Source: Lutjanus erythropterus (lineage: Eukaryota > Chordata > Actinopteri > Lutjaniformes > Lutjanidae). From it: DNA of 64,000 nucleotides. Made by a program: the position numbers and the translations under genes. The notes below the pieces were generated by a model that did no database searches, was not told the origin of the DNA, and saw only the letters and a list, made by a program, of their open reading frames with translations. The stretch's first letter is position 1. Every line of letters starts with the position of its first letter. Of this stretch, positions 11,680 through 23,170 are shown piece after piece. The stretch is taken from the NCBI GenBank assembly GCA_020091685.1, contig CM034606.1:13625695-13689694 (forward strand), given 5' to 3'.

Positions 11680-12210
11680 CAGTGGTTCTCAGCCTGGGGA
11701 TCGGGACCCCAAAGGAGTTAAAGATAATTTCTGGGGCTCACCAGATGGTTGGAGAATAAAATAAAATTACATATTGTGGCGAGCAGCACAGAATGAGAGC
11801 CAGAAAGCAGTTTGCAGCAATATCAACCCCTTAAAGAATTTTAAAATAAGGGACAAGCAATCAAAGATATGGGTCACAAAAACAACCTGATTATTTTGCT
11901 CTTAGCTATTTCAAAGATGTGGTGTAATTTACCAGTGCAAAACCTGCTCATATCAAATTATCCACAGACAAATTTAAGCAAAGACTGACTGACAGGATAT
12001 CATTGCTTAATTATAATTTGCTATTATTTGCTAAGCCTTAGCTACAGTTGCAAATCCTGTCATGCATGTCTCTACCACCCAGAATTCTCAGTAATGTTTT
12101 AAACCAGCCATTCCCAAACTTAAGCATGCAATGACCCAATTTGAAATCTTCAGATCACCAAATATGGCGTAACACCCAATAAACTAGTCAAATAAATGAA
12201 GAATAACAAC
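11680..12210. mobile_element. hAT-type transposon termini, decayed
   Basis: CAGTGGTTCTCAGCCTGGGG at 11680-11699 matches the type of terminal sequence seen in hAT/Charlie elements. A second terminus-like phrase, CCATTCCCAAACTTAAGCAT, occurs at about 12108-12127. Neither has a clear partner end with a target-site duplication, so these look like fragments. Confidence 0.4.
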
Positions 12211-12392
12211 TAATTTAAATCCAGTGGCTTTGGTTTATTAGTTCTGATTACTTAAAAAAAAAAAAAAAAAACACTAGCTAACTACCTACCTAATCAATCG
12301 ATACCTAACTAGCTATTTAGTCTTTGCTTTTCATGTGTTAAACTGATTTATTTTTACAATAAGAACCCTGAGAGGCTTTAAATATGCACTTA

Positions 12393-12716
12393 AAGGACCA
12401 GTGTGTAGGATTTTGTGGCATAGTGAGCGTGTAGGAGAACCTACTTATGCAAAACACAAAAGGCCACATCCAGAGCCAGTGTTAGTTTTGTCTGTTCTGT
12501 GCGACTTTAGAAACATGGCAGTGACCTCCATGGAGGATCTGTAGATAAACACCATCTGTAGATATAAAAGGCTCATTCTAAGGAAACAAAAACACAACAA
12601 TTCCTATTTTCAGGTGATTATACACTAATGAAAACCTGCTTATGAAAATGATATTCCATTTCTGCTGTATTCTGCCCATAATCTTTGCAAACAGATCCTT
12701 TAGTGCATGATAACAT
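12393..12716 (+). mobile_element. MITE copy 1 (family starting AAAGGACCAGTGTGTAGGAT)
   Basis: A short non-coding element beginning AAAGGACCAGTGTGTAGGAT and ending near GATCCTTTAG. It is co-linear with copies at about 36301-36629 and 55972-56325. Shared words include CAGTGT...GTTTGTCT, TAGAAACATGGC, GGCTCATTCTAAGG, ATTTTCAGGTGATTATACA and AAAACCTGCTTATGAA. The terminal inverted sequences and small size fit a non-autonomous cut-and-paste transposon, probably hAT. Confidence 0.7.
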
Positions 12717-13434
12717 GCTAAAAGACCGAGGCTAAAACTACATATCCCAGGCAAAAAGTCAGTGTATTTCAGTTATGACAACAATAAATATGAAGGATAA
12801 ACTAATCATGTGACTGATTTATTTTCATAAAATGTTGATTCTGATCTAATTATTTCCATAATACATATCAGGAAATTATAGTTATTATAAAGAAAATATG
12901 TATATTGAGATATGTATAGCAGAATAGCCTAAATTATTATTATTATATTAATTTTCTTAGAAACAAACCTATCCAGAGTTTTTGAGAACCCCCAACCTAA
13001 AGTTTAAATGGCATCTGCGCCATCTTAGTAACTCTTTATGTGGAGGATCTCTCTTACTACAGCCTCACACAGCTTCAACATGTAGAGAAATCCAAAACTT
13101 GACAGGCCTGCTATGCCTCGTGGGCGCTGACTCTGATTGGAGGAGGGCTGAGCAAACTTTCAGTTGGACATAGTTTACAAAACTAGCAGCTAAACTGATC
13201 CACTACAAAAAAAATGGATTTTTAAAACAATCTTTGTTCTCATATAAGTTATTACTTACAAGATAATTTTAGACTCACTGCATGCTAAATACCACTCCTC
13301 CACAACCCTTTGCTTATGTCTTCTTTGCTTGAGCAACTGTGTTTATGAGCATCTATTTGCATTGATTTTTAAGTGTTTCCTCTTGTGCAACAACTTGCTT
13401 TTCATAGGCGGGGTGTGTCAGCATCTTGGTGGTT
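12717..13434. other. Intergenic, no gene seen
   Basis: AT-rich sequence without recognisable genes or clear repeat boundaries. Confidence 0.35.
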
Positions 13435-13448
13435 GTAACCATGGTGAC
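13435..13448. promoter_or_regulatory. RFX X-box-like palindrome
   Basis: GTAACCATGGTGAC reads GTCACCATGGTTAC on the other strand. It fits the imperfect-palindrome consensus of RFX transcription-factor sites (GTNRCC, short spacer, RGYAAC). It is isolated, with no gene recognised within 10 kb, so function is speculative. Confidence 0.3.
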
Positions 13449-16400
13449 GGCAGCTGGTCTAAAAAAGCCGCTTGGTGCTTCTCCTCCGTGTCTGTACTAC
13501 ACTCTTCCCATCATATCATGGTCATCTGTGCTAAGCCCCACTCTGACCCCCAGCACGCTACACTAACACTGCAGAGCACATGCCTGTTCATCACCAGCCA
13601 ATCATACGCTGTAAGGTCACACACGCACATATTTATACTCATGTAGACATGCATGCTTCCCGACTTAACACACATGTAGGCTATATATTGCAGCGAAAGC
13701 TCACATGTGCTCTCTTAACTCAGATCATTGCTTGCATTTACACTTTGTGACCTCTAGAGTGGTGTTGGATTTCTGCTGCGATTACGGTGCATATTGTAGT
13801 CTAGTCTGCAGACTATTCTTAGCAACGCTATAAGTGAAAACATGAGGAGGAAAGCTGGAAGGTTTTTAAAGCCTGCAGATCAGATATGCACCGCATATCA
13901 TCAACTTAGATGTCTGATGCACCGAGCCAGCAATATTCATAAACTGTCTTGTTCTGTTTCCGCTTGTTTTTTGAAATAAGTCCAGCAAAGGCAGATATAC
14001 CTTTGTTTCCAACATTGCTTTCTAGTCTGCTTTATGGTACTGTAGCTGATGTGAAGTAGTGGCTGTGGGAGAGAGGAGTGGAAGTGTGCAAAATGAGCTT
14101 AACTGACCAGTTCCAAGCTGAGACACAGGGGAGAATCCAAAAATAAAAAAAGAACACAGTAAGAAAAGAACACCCATTAATGCCATTTATTTGACCCTGT
14201 ATCAAACCTGACTGCAAACCATGCCACAGCTCTTTTTACTTTGCAACTTTGACTCTGCCAAAGAATCATATAAAACTAAATGCACTGGATAGCTTAAAGC
14301 ATTTTGGACTCAGTTTGACTCACAATCTGACCACCCATTATGCTAATAAATTCAAAGCAGTTTTACTATTGGTCAAAGGTATAAATTTGCATGTAAAAAG
14401 TTCACTAAAGTTAAAGTCGGCATGAAAGCAATGCTGCAGTTCCATCCAAACGATTGAATCTGGTGTCAAGTGTTGCTGTCATTAATACTGGTAGGATGGG
14501 TCCTAAATATAATATGCTCTTCCTATGTTACCCTGCAGCTACTGTGTAAATCTGGCTTTCATGTGGCAAACCAATTATTAGATAAATATTGATCAATTAC
14601 AGCCACAAAAGTAGGGCTGAGATATGAACTTCAACATATTTTAGATAAATGAGATCAGCACATTCAGGTACTTTGCCTTTGCATCGTACTCTCCATGCAA
14701 GTTCAGAGATCTTTGCCAATTTAAAAGCATAAAATAAGAAAACCATATTGCTTTTTAGCCATTATGATGCTACGGTCAGTCACTTCACTTGACACTTCAT
14801 TTTGCAGATTTGGTAAAATGTCCTTACTGTACATTGAATTTCTGTGGTGAAGCAGAAACCCTGTGTCTATTTTTTATAGCCATTTGTGCTTAATGTATGT
14901 CTTTTCACAATGATCCAAGAGAAGCAGAAAAGCATTTTGAATAGATGTTTACTTTCTTATATGATAATTTTGTTCATATTTACACTGTATTTTATTTTGG
15001 CAAATTCTGAGGCAAACAACAATGGCTTTTACTAGATTTTTTTGTTGTTAAAAAAAGGGGGGTTTGTGCTAACATATAGCAAACTGTTGGCTAATAACAC
15101 ACCCTGCAGACACTATGATTCATTTGGGAGCTATGTTTATGGTTTATGGCTGAAAATAAGCCCAATATTCACTCTCCTTTTACCTCTATTTTATTCTCCT
15201 TCAGCTATCGAGAAAAATACCTGGCCTTAGCTGCTTTCAGTTCATAAGCTATAGTTGCTATGTCTCTCTGCTGTTCTAATGGCGTTGTGAGCTGCAAAAC
15301 CAAAACTTTGAACTGAAAGATGTTAAAATCCTCCGTAGAACTAAAGAAAAACTACAGAGTTTGGTGATAATCGTCTGTGAGTATGAACAACATCTTCCAC
15401 ACTATCCATAGTCCTATGACCCATTCTTAATACGAAGATATTGATTAATGCAGCTTTATCCTTATCTATTTTGTCAGTTTGATGTGTTCGTATCCTCTGG
15501 TACATTGCTGAACTTCGCTGTATGTTATAACATTCAGATTACAATCTAGTAAATAAATTGAATTAACCCTAATAAATTGACCCAACCCAAGGAAATTAAG
15601 CTGGACTAACAGAATTGCTTCATGCTGAAAGAAAGCCATTTAATCATGTGGAAATACTTTCTATGATTTAATAATGAAATTAACTCAAAGAAGTTTTTTT
15701 TTTTTTTTTGAGTGGTTGCATTTCACCAAAATCCACTCAAAATTCTAGCAATTTAAGGTTGCCTCGTTTGTTGACTTGTGTACAAATCTGCTTAGAATAT
15801 ATTACTATTTATTCATCCAGTGTTAGGTCAAACTTATCCAAACTGAACCCAGCATTTAAAATAGTCCAGCATCTTTCAGTGTAAAGTATATATAAGTACT
15901 AATCCTTTTGTCAGCTTGCGTACAGTAACACACACATACAATAACAACCAGCAGCATGCCTCTTCTCTTGTGGTCTCAATTAATGAACAGGAGTTCGTGA
16001 AGGTTTCCTGTGGTGCCAGCAGCAGCCACGCCCAAACAGCTGGAACGAGGACAGAAGCACACAGCTGGGAGGGAGAGAGAGAGTCGGGTGTCAATTCAGC
16101 GTAAGGCCGCCAACACCACCACCACCAGCAGCAGCAGAAAGACGGGGGAGAGAGGGCGAGAAAACACAAAGTCCACAGGTTGAGCAGCTAAAACGCACTG
16201 TTGATGCCCTGTGCGACTGAGTGTGCACTTTTAACAGCAGATTTGAGGGCACATTACGAGTGATTCAGAATAGTTATGGCATAAAAAGCCTCAGTGTGTA
16301 TGCGAGTGTGTGTGTGAACAGGAACAATGTGGCCATTTATGGGGTGAATACCGCAGCCTTTAACAAGGGCCCTTAACATATTAACCATGTGACCAACTTG

Positions 16401-16741
16401 AGCTCAGAAAATGTCTTGTAACAACCTCGGTTCCCTTCATACACCTCTACACCCAAAAAGATACAAATATCCATGTAAACAATGTCAGAGGTGGGAAGTA
16501 ACTAAGTACACATACTGTGTTCTTACGGTATCTGTACTTTACTTGAGTATTTGTTTTTCTGTCTGTATCTGAAGAGACTCTGCTCCCATATTTCCTTATT
16601 TTCTCATTATTTTGCTGTGCTTTACTGACCTAAAACATCAATATTTGATATCCTAGCATCTTTCAGGTGCATTTATGAACAGCTTGGAAAAATCCAACTG
16701 ATTCTACCTTTAACAAAAATACAAATAAAAAATATGTGTAG
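13449..16741. other. Intergenic, no gene seen; minor repeats
   Basis: The stretch contains a T run at about 15693-15709 and a short GA/CAGCAG-rich patch at about 16010-16145. At about 16487-16560 there is a fragment with AGAGGTGGGAAGTAACTAAG that resembles the edge of a dispersed fish repeat. No exon could be supported. Confidence 0.35.
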
Positions 16742-17808
16742 ACCTGAAGTAATTTCATGACACACTTTTGCGTGGGATGATAAAATTCGCCTGAGTCACA
16801 TGTCCTTGAATATAGTCATGTAAAGTTAAAAACTTGATTTTAGGGAATGATATCTTAAAAAATACCAAAAGGTGCATGATCATTAGAGGTGGCAAAAGTA
16901 CACACATTCTTTACTGAAGTAGAAGTACAGATATTTATGTAAAACACTCTGGTAAAAGTGAAAAGGCACAGGCTCTAAAAGGAGACAACCTAAAGGAAGT
17001 TTCCAGTGAGGACACAACATAGGGAATATCATTGTTTGGTCCATGAACTCCGCCTGGATAGTGACCGGTTTCAGAGAGATTTCAGGCTGAGTTAGTCCAA
17101 CTGGTGGTGTCAGATGGTTGATCAAACACGCTGGCAAAGCATCATGGTTCACAAAATAAGCACAGCAGAAATATCAGATAGGTCGGACCACCGTGTTTAA
17201 CTATATATCTTTAAATGTTACAGTTACAGCTGAAAAACACAACAGAGATAAATAAGTCTGCAATTACCAGTTTTCTACCTGTAAGTGACTTTTGTTGTTT
17301 AGTATGACGTCACCATGTTCCAGCCACACACCTGTGCATGGATTATCTTATAACAAAAGTTGAGAGAAATAAACCTTTAATGTGCATAAAAGAAATCTTA
17401 GATCTTTAAAAAAAAAAAAAAATGGGAACAAAAACAAAAGTGTTGCATTTATATTTTTGTTGAGTGTACAACACTATGATGTGAGGTTTAGGTAGCTTTG
17501 CACAGAAACAGACAGTAGAAATGTCCTTTAGAGGGATAATTTCACATTTGTACTGCCCAAACTTTCACTTTTACTCTAGTAAATAAGTTTAATTATTGTA
17601 CTATGTTTGCCACAGTCTCCTTCCTTAGTGTGTACTTTTGCTACCTTTGACAGTCCTGCAGGTTTCAGTATTGTTTAAGATATTAAACAATACTGAAATA
17701 CTAAAATCAGGTTCTTAACCTTAAATGACTGTATTCAAGGACATGTGACTCAGGCAAATTTTATGATCCCATGCAAAAGTGTTTCATAAAATTACATCAG
17801 GTCTGCAC
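16742..17808. mobile_element. Fold-back (long terminal inverted repeat) element
   Basis: The left arm (about 16742-16905) and right arm (about 17625-17808) are inverted copies. Left ACCTGAAGTAATTTCATGA corresponds to right-strand ACCTGATGTAATTTTATGA. Both arms share CTGAGTCACATGTCCTTGAA in full, then a diverged stretch, then GCAAAAGTACACAC. The arms are about 165-185 bp and look roughly 80-90 percent identical by eye. The interior of about 720 bp is non-coding and begins TTCTTTACTGAAGTAGAAGT. The structure fits a non-autonomous DNA transposon with long inverted repeats. The right arm also carries a perfect 16-bp-stem palindrome absent from the left arm. Confidence 0.75.
17663..17698. repeat. 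Perfect palindrome, 16-bp stem with 4-nt loop
   Basis: TTTCAGTATTGTTTAA, then GATA, then its exact reverse complement. It sits inside the right arm of the fold-back element where the left arm has no equivalent, so it arose or was inserted after the arms formed, or was lost from the left arm. Confidence 0.9.
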
Positions 17809-20800
17809 GTAAGAAATAGAGATTAAGTATGTGTGAACGAGTGGGAGCAGCCCTGACCTCTGACCTGCAGAGTATACGAGCCGGGCCGCCTTTTGCCCCA
17901 TCGAGGCTGTGATGTCACCCCGAGTACAGAACAGGCAGTGCTGGAAAAGAAGCCCTGAAAAAAGAACTGAGAAACACGGTCCAGCAGAATAATTATATGA
18001 GAGAGGGAGTGAATCAGGAAATAGCTTTTGGTTTGGGAAACTCAAGAGTTTGAGGGAGCGCTGCCATGTGCTAAATGAAAACAGAATTTGAAAAAAAAAA
18101 TGGAGAAAGAGAGGAGTGAGAGAGGAGGCGAAAGAAGCCAAATGCGCTTTTTTTTCATGCAGAGGGGTGGCAGGGTATCCAGTGGTCAGTCAGCGAGGAG
18201 AATATCCCTCAACCTCCCCTCCCTGATCCTTCTCTTCCTCCAACTTTTCTCTACAAGACTCCCCCCCTCTCTCCATCTCCTGCCTTCCTCCTCCTCCTCC
18301 TCCTCCTCCTCCTCCTCCTCCTCTTCAATCTTTGCTTTCTAATTCTTTGTTGGCTGGCAGGCTCTCGGCTCTTTCCTCACACATTTTAATGGGTATCTTC
18401 CCAATCACGTTTTTATTGCAGGAAATTTCAGCACACCACATTGCGTGAGCTGAAGGAGTGCTCCATTCTTAGCTCGGCACCGCTGAGTGCCAGGGTGTGT
18501 TGAGCTTGCCAGTGTGTATGCATGTGTGTGTATGTGTGTGTGTGTGAGAGAGAGAGTGGGGTTAGGAAAGGGGGAGGTGAACTGGAGTGGTGTCAGTTTG
18601 ATGCCAGCATTACAGCTCTCTGCGCCCCCTCCTCCTCCTTCTCTTGGTAACAATAGTGGAGTCAGGGAAGGAGGTGGTGGAAGCCGTTACGAAAAAGGCC
18701 TTAAAAAAAAGTTGTCCTCTGTGAGTCAGTGCACTGTGGCATAACTTCACAGGAATTTTACTCAGAAACCCCCCTCACTCCACCCATCACCATCACCAAC
18801 ACCCAACCTTTGACTCTGTTTGTGAGAGCTTCAACTCCTCACCTCGCCCTCTCCTCTCCTCACTTTATTTTTTCCCCTGGCAGCCACCTGGGTTTTTCTC
18901 TGAAAAGAAGGCCGTGGTTTTGGGCCTGCGGTTTAATTGAAATAATATTTGCTGTACTCCGCTGCCTCCCCGGCTCTATTCTCCCTTAACAACGGGCATT
19001 ATTTTTAGCCTCTGCGCCGAGTTCTGTCATTTCCTGTTGCAGGCCCTCACTGTGCTTTTGACCACAAGCAGGCTCAAACACTCTGTGCTTCGCTTCCACC
19101 GTCACACCATTCCTCACACACCCTCGCACAGCAGGTCCCTTGTGAACTGTCCATGTCTTCACACGACGTCCACATGAGATGATCCAAAAGACGCCACTGC
19201 ATTTAATTTAGGATCAACACCTAAAACTGTCTTGTCAAACAAATGAAAAAATCTGATTTAATAAGGTTGTCAAGATTTTCACCACACTATTATCATGGCC
19301 AAAAGAATTCACAATAACAATATTATCTATAGAAATTTTGAAAAAAATAATACTTTGTTTACAGTGCTTTTTGAATCTTATTTGTCAAATCAATTACACT
19401 CAAAGTATGAGTGAGGGAGACAAAGTGAAAATGGAAAGAAAACTGGATAATTTACACAATATTATCATATCTGTATTATTTTAACATGATACCAGTATTT
19501 CATTTTTAAAATCTCACAGTTATTGTCAGTACAGGTATTTCACAACACCTCTAATTCCTGATGCAAATCACTCGCAGTCACACACAAAATCTGATATTAA
19601 ACAAATAGAAATGCTGCTTGTACAAAACCCTAGTAATTAATTATTGATGTATTTGTTTATATAATTGTTGTTGTAAATGTCTGATTAATACTTTTGCAGA
19701 TTATTTTTTGTTCACTCTGCTCCACACTGAACCTTGGATTTTAGTGGCCATGTGTCCTACATATTATGCAGGTTGACTTTTTCAGCAAATGTTCACACAG
19801 AAAATAAACTCAAAAGTTTATGATAACCTGCTTAGAAGTTTTGTTCAGCAACACAATCTTGAAGCTAACGTTATACTATGAACAAACTGTCTTGTTTAGC
19901 TACCATTTAGCTATTTGTTAGCAAGTGCCTTTTTTAAAGACCCTTACAAGCTTCAGAATTCATGTGTGGGGTATTTAATGAACAAAATATGAAGCAAATA
20001 TGAAAAACACATTTGATCTCAAGGGACAAGGGAACTGGAGAATTTAGGACTCATTCCTGAAGCACTCTATAAGCAACACCATTTTATTTTAAATGCACAA
20101 TGTGTAAGTTCTGTAACAAGGGCTCTCTCCAAAAGATCCAGATCTCCAAAAGACCTAGTTTGATGACGCCATGAAGTAGCGTTGTTAAACAACCTCCACT
20201 GGCGATGAAACTCTATCTGAGTTTATGACTGAGGCAGAAATCATGTTCACAGACGAGGTAATGTCAAAGTTTTCTTTATGATACGTTTAGTGACGCTCAG
20301 CAAATTCCTTCCTCACTCTCTGACGTATTCCATGTTTTCCTGCGATACATATAGCTTAGACTTTTACTTTGGTCTACAAAGTCTATGAACCATTTATTTT
20401 CCTGACAGTCCCTCATTTTTACAGCCCTTTTATGCAGAGCCAGCCTGATAAATGTACAGAAATCTATCCTGACATTGTGACATTTACAGCGTATACCACA
20501 CTGTGCCATATGGTACAAAGACATGAGACCTCACATGCAGTGCAAGACAAAGTTTGGACAGTAGACTATACAGATCACTCTACAAATATACATTTAACAG
20601 TCAGCAGAATGGCTGTGTGCATTCAAGCAGTGTGTCTCACAGCATGGCTGCAGCTGCAGAGGGAAGTGCAGTAACTGACCTGTGCACTGACCGAGCAGAT
20701 CATCAGGGACTGAATCCAGCACACTAATATGACTGGTAAGTGCTGATGAGCCACATTCATATAAAGAGCTACATCTCAAGTATTCTGTATGGTAATATTA

Positions 20801-20942
20801 TAATAGTTATGACAGGAAACAGCTAGTGTATCCAAATTTGCGGTCTCTTATTTTTTCCATGCCATTTTGCAATAGGTTTATATTTATTCCTCTGAACATA
20901 CTGAGCAGGGTTGGGTCTTCTTTAGAAATAACCTCTGCAGAA
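17809..20942. other. Intergenic DNA with purine/pyrimidine-rich tracts
   Basis: A (CCT)n trinucleotide tract runs at about 18285-18324. GT-rich and GA-rich sequence lies at 18505-18560 and pyrimidine-rich sequence at about 18770-18900. A weak MITE-like block lies at about 19262-19555 (starting GGTTGTCAAGATTTTCACCA, ending GTATTTCACAACACCTC). At about 20095-20190, TGATGACGCCATGAAGTAGC resembles a dispersed repeat. No gene is supported. Confidence 0.4.
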
Positions 20943-21695
20943 CTGTCCAAAAAAAAAAAAACTGGGATGCAGTGTAAAACCTGAATAAAAACAGAATATA
21001 ATTATTTGCAAATCATTTTTGACCAATATTCAAATTAATACAGTTCAAACCCAAGACATTTAATGTTCAAACTGAAACTTTTTTTTTTTTTTTTTTTAAC
21101 AATAGTAACCATTTAAGAACATTTCCCAACACACAATTGCAGGGAATTTAGGTATTTAACCATTTACAATTCATAATATCAGAAGAAGAAGAAATCGCAA
21201 CGTGTAATGGGGCAAGGCTGAAAACAATGAATGCCTGTGACCTTTGACCCCCTCAGACAGCACTGCAATTAAAACCCATATAATTGTATAAAGGACGGTA
21301 CATGGACTCTGGAACATTTAGGAAAACCCTTGTCAGTAAACACAGATTGTCGCTGCGTCTACAAATGCAAGTTAAGACTCCACCATGCAAAGCAAAGCCA
21401 TATATCAACCTCCAGAAACGCTGCAGACTTCTCTGGGCCAAGACCACATTTCAGATTGTTTTTGGAAATCATGGACGTCTTGTCCTCTGGGGTAAAGAAG
21501 AGAAGGACCATCCAGATTGTTATCAGTTAAAAAGCCAGCATCTGTGATGATATGGGGGTGTGTTAGTGCCCATGGTATGACCAGCTGTCATCTGTGAAGG
21601 CCCCATAAATGCTGAAAGAGACTTAAAAAAAATATTCTTTTTCAGAAGCCTATTTCAGTAAGACAGTAAGACAGTAAGTCCCAACTTTTAAAAAA
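20943..21695 (+). mobile_element. Tc1/mariner-type transposon fossil, transposase sense on the + strand
   Basis: The left part holds AAACTGGGATGCAGTGTAAA and ATTATTTGCAAATCATTTTT, and the right end holds AGTCCCAACTTTTAAAAAAA. Both are diverged versions of the termini of a Tc1-like family abundant in fish. The interior follows that family: a frame at 21284-21547 covers the region around TTGTTTTTGGAAATCATGGA, and GTATGACC...CATCTGTGAAGGCCCC and TATTTCAGTAAGACA follow in order. The part carrying the last catalytic Asp/Glu motifs has been deleted. Several stops and frameshifts are present, so it cannot encode an active enzyme. A long T run at 21079-21097 lies near the left terminus. Confidence 0.65.
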
Positions 21696-22549
21696 ACAGT
21701 CTGGTCTCATTTTCATAATTTTCGTCATCATTTGCCAACAGTTTATCCTCGTTACTGAAACCACTTCATTTGGTAGTGAAACTGAAAGTGAGCATGCCTG
21801 TAATGTCTATAATTATCCAGCACTGCACAGGAAAATTTTAAGTGGGCACAATTACAGTGAGTAAGGAAGGTAAATTAGAGCCATGAAGTCAGTCTGTCAA
21901 CTGTGATGGATGTTTACAATGGACAGTTTCCGTAATAATGGCATTGTCAGGCCCGAAATTAGCCTGCTTTGGCTAAATTAGGTAGTTTGGGGCTTTATTT
22001 AGAGGAGGCTGGTAGTGCTCTACATTTTTATGACTGTCAACAAATCAAAAGACTCAAGACTGCTCATTCATTCCGTAAATCTTTAAAAACATAAATAACA
22101 CAAATATATAGTTTAAGGTCTAAAACAGCTGAGCACTGGAGGTTTTTTTTTTTTAAAGCAAATGTAATTCAAACATTGGTTTTTGGTTTCAGCTGTGCAT
22201 CATTACACATTTGGTGCTCAAGAAGGTGTATAAATCACAGTGTGTGTGTGTTTATGAAAATGAAGGAACATGTGTCTTTATTTTAATAGAGCTGTTTGGC
22301 ACAGAGGAATGAGATCAGTCTGACAAAATGATAAAAACTGAGAATATTACCAGATGTATCTTTCAAAACCAATATGATCATCTTACTGCTCTTGTTTCCT
22401 GCCTTATTGGACTTCTTTGTAGTATAAGTATAAAAGTATACTCATAAAAGTATACTTTACCAAAAGTACTGATTATGCAGGATAACCTATTTCAGATTAA
22501 TATATATTATATTATTGAATAATACCAATGATACCACATTACACCAAAC
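21696..22549. other. Intergenic, no gene seen
   Basis: AT-rich, with a T run at about 22143-22154. No open frame or repeat that I can name. Confidence 0.35.
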
Positions 22550-23040
22550 TACACTGCCATTATAGGACCATTATACTCTTCAACTGGATATTGGACTTCC
22601 TCACAAACAGACCCCAGACAGTTCGAATTGGCAGTCTCACCTTCTCCACCCTCTCCTGTTCATGCTGTACACCCACGACTGCTGCCCCCGACATGGAGAG
22701 AACTCTAATGTGAAATTCGTGGATGGCACCGCCATTACCGGACGGATTTAATAAGGAGACTCTATATCAGGAGCGGTGCACAGACAAAAACATACCGCTC
22801 AACATCAGAAAAACCAAGTAGCTGATTGGAGAAAGGAGGCAAAGACACACAGTGGAGCTGATGTGGAGAAGGTGAACAGTTTGAGTTTCCTGGGAATCAC
22901 TGATAACCACATTTAAAAAAAAAAAAAAAAGGCTCAGAAATTACTGTATTTCTCAAGAAAACTTCAGAGGGCAAAATTCCTGTGCTGAGTCAAGTTCTTC
23001 TTAACTACTACAGAGGAAGAATTTAAACATTCTGGTTGGA
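22550..23040 (+). pseudogene. LINE (Rex1/CR1/L2-type) reverse-transcriptase fragment
   Basis: Translated pieces in order resemble the C-terminal half of a non-LTR reverse transcriptase. They are NWILDFLTNRPQTVRIGS, then a Tyr-Thr-His-Asp-Cys piece, then VKFVDGTAIT, where the family has FADDT (the catalytic YADD/FADD box). Next come PLNIRKTK and VNSFEFLGIT, followed by a Lys/Gln-rich stretch. Frames are broken, the segment between the fingers and the catalytic box is shortened, and the second Asp of the catalytic pair is lost. A poly-A run at 22915-22931 lies inside. It is a dead retrotransposon fragment, with a 5' end lost well before the start of the RT domain. Confidence 0.65.
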
Positions 23041-23170
23041 AACATGACTTTTTGTTCCCTCTAATTACGTCTAATTTCCCTCCCTCTAACAATGGTCTAA
23101 TAAAGGATCTAATACTGTCTAATAAAGCACTTTATATCTAGTTTTTGCCTAATTTGGTAAAGTACAGCAG
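23041..23170 (+). repeat. TCTAATAAA-rich repeat, second copy
   Basis: Contains GGTCTAATAAAGGATCTAAT, ACTGTCTAATAAA and CTAATTTGGTA, paralleling 4288-4430 in the same orientation. The two copies define a dispersed family in this window. It follows immediately after the LINE fragment. Confidence 0.5.
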
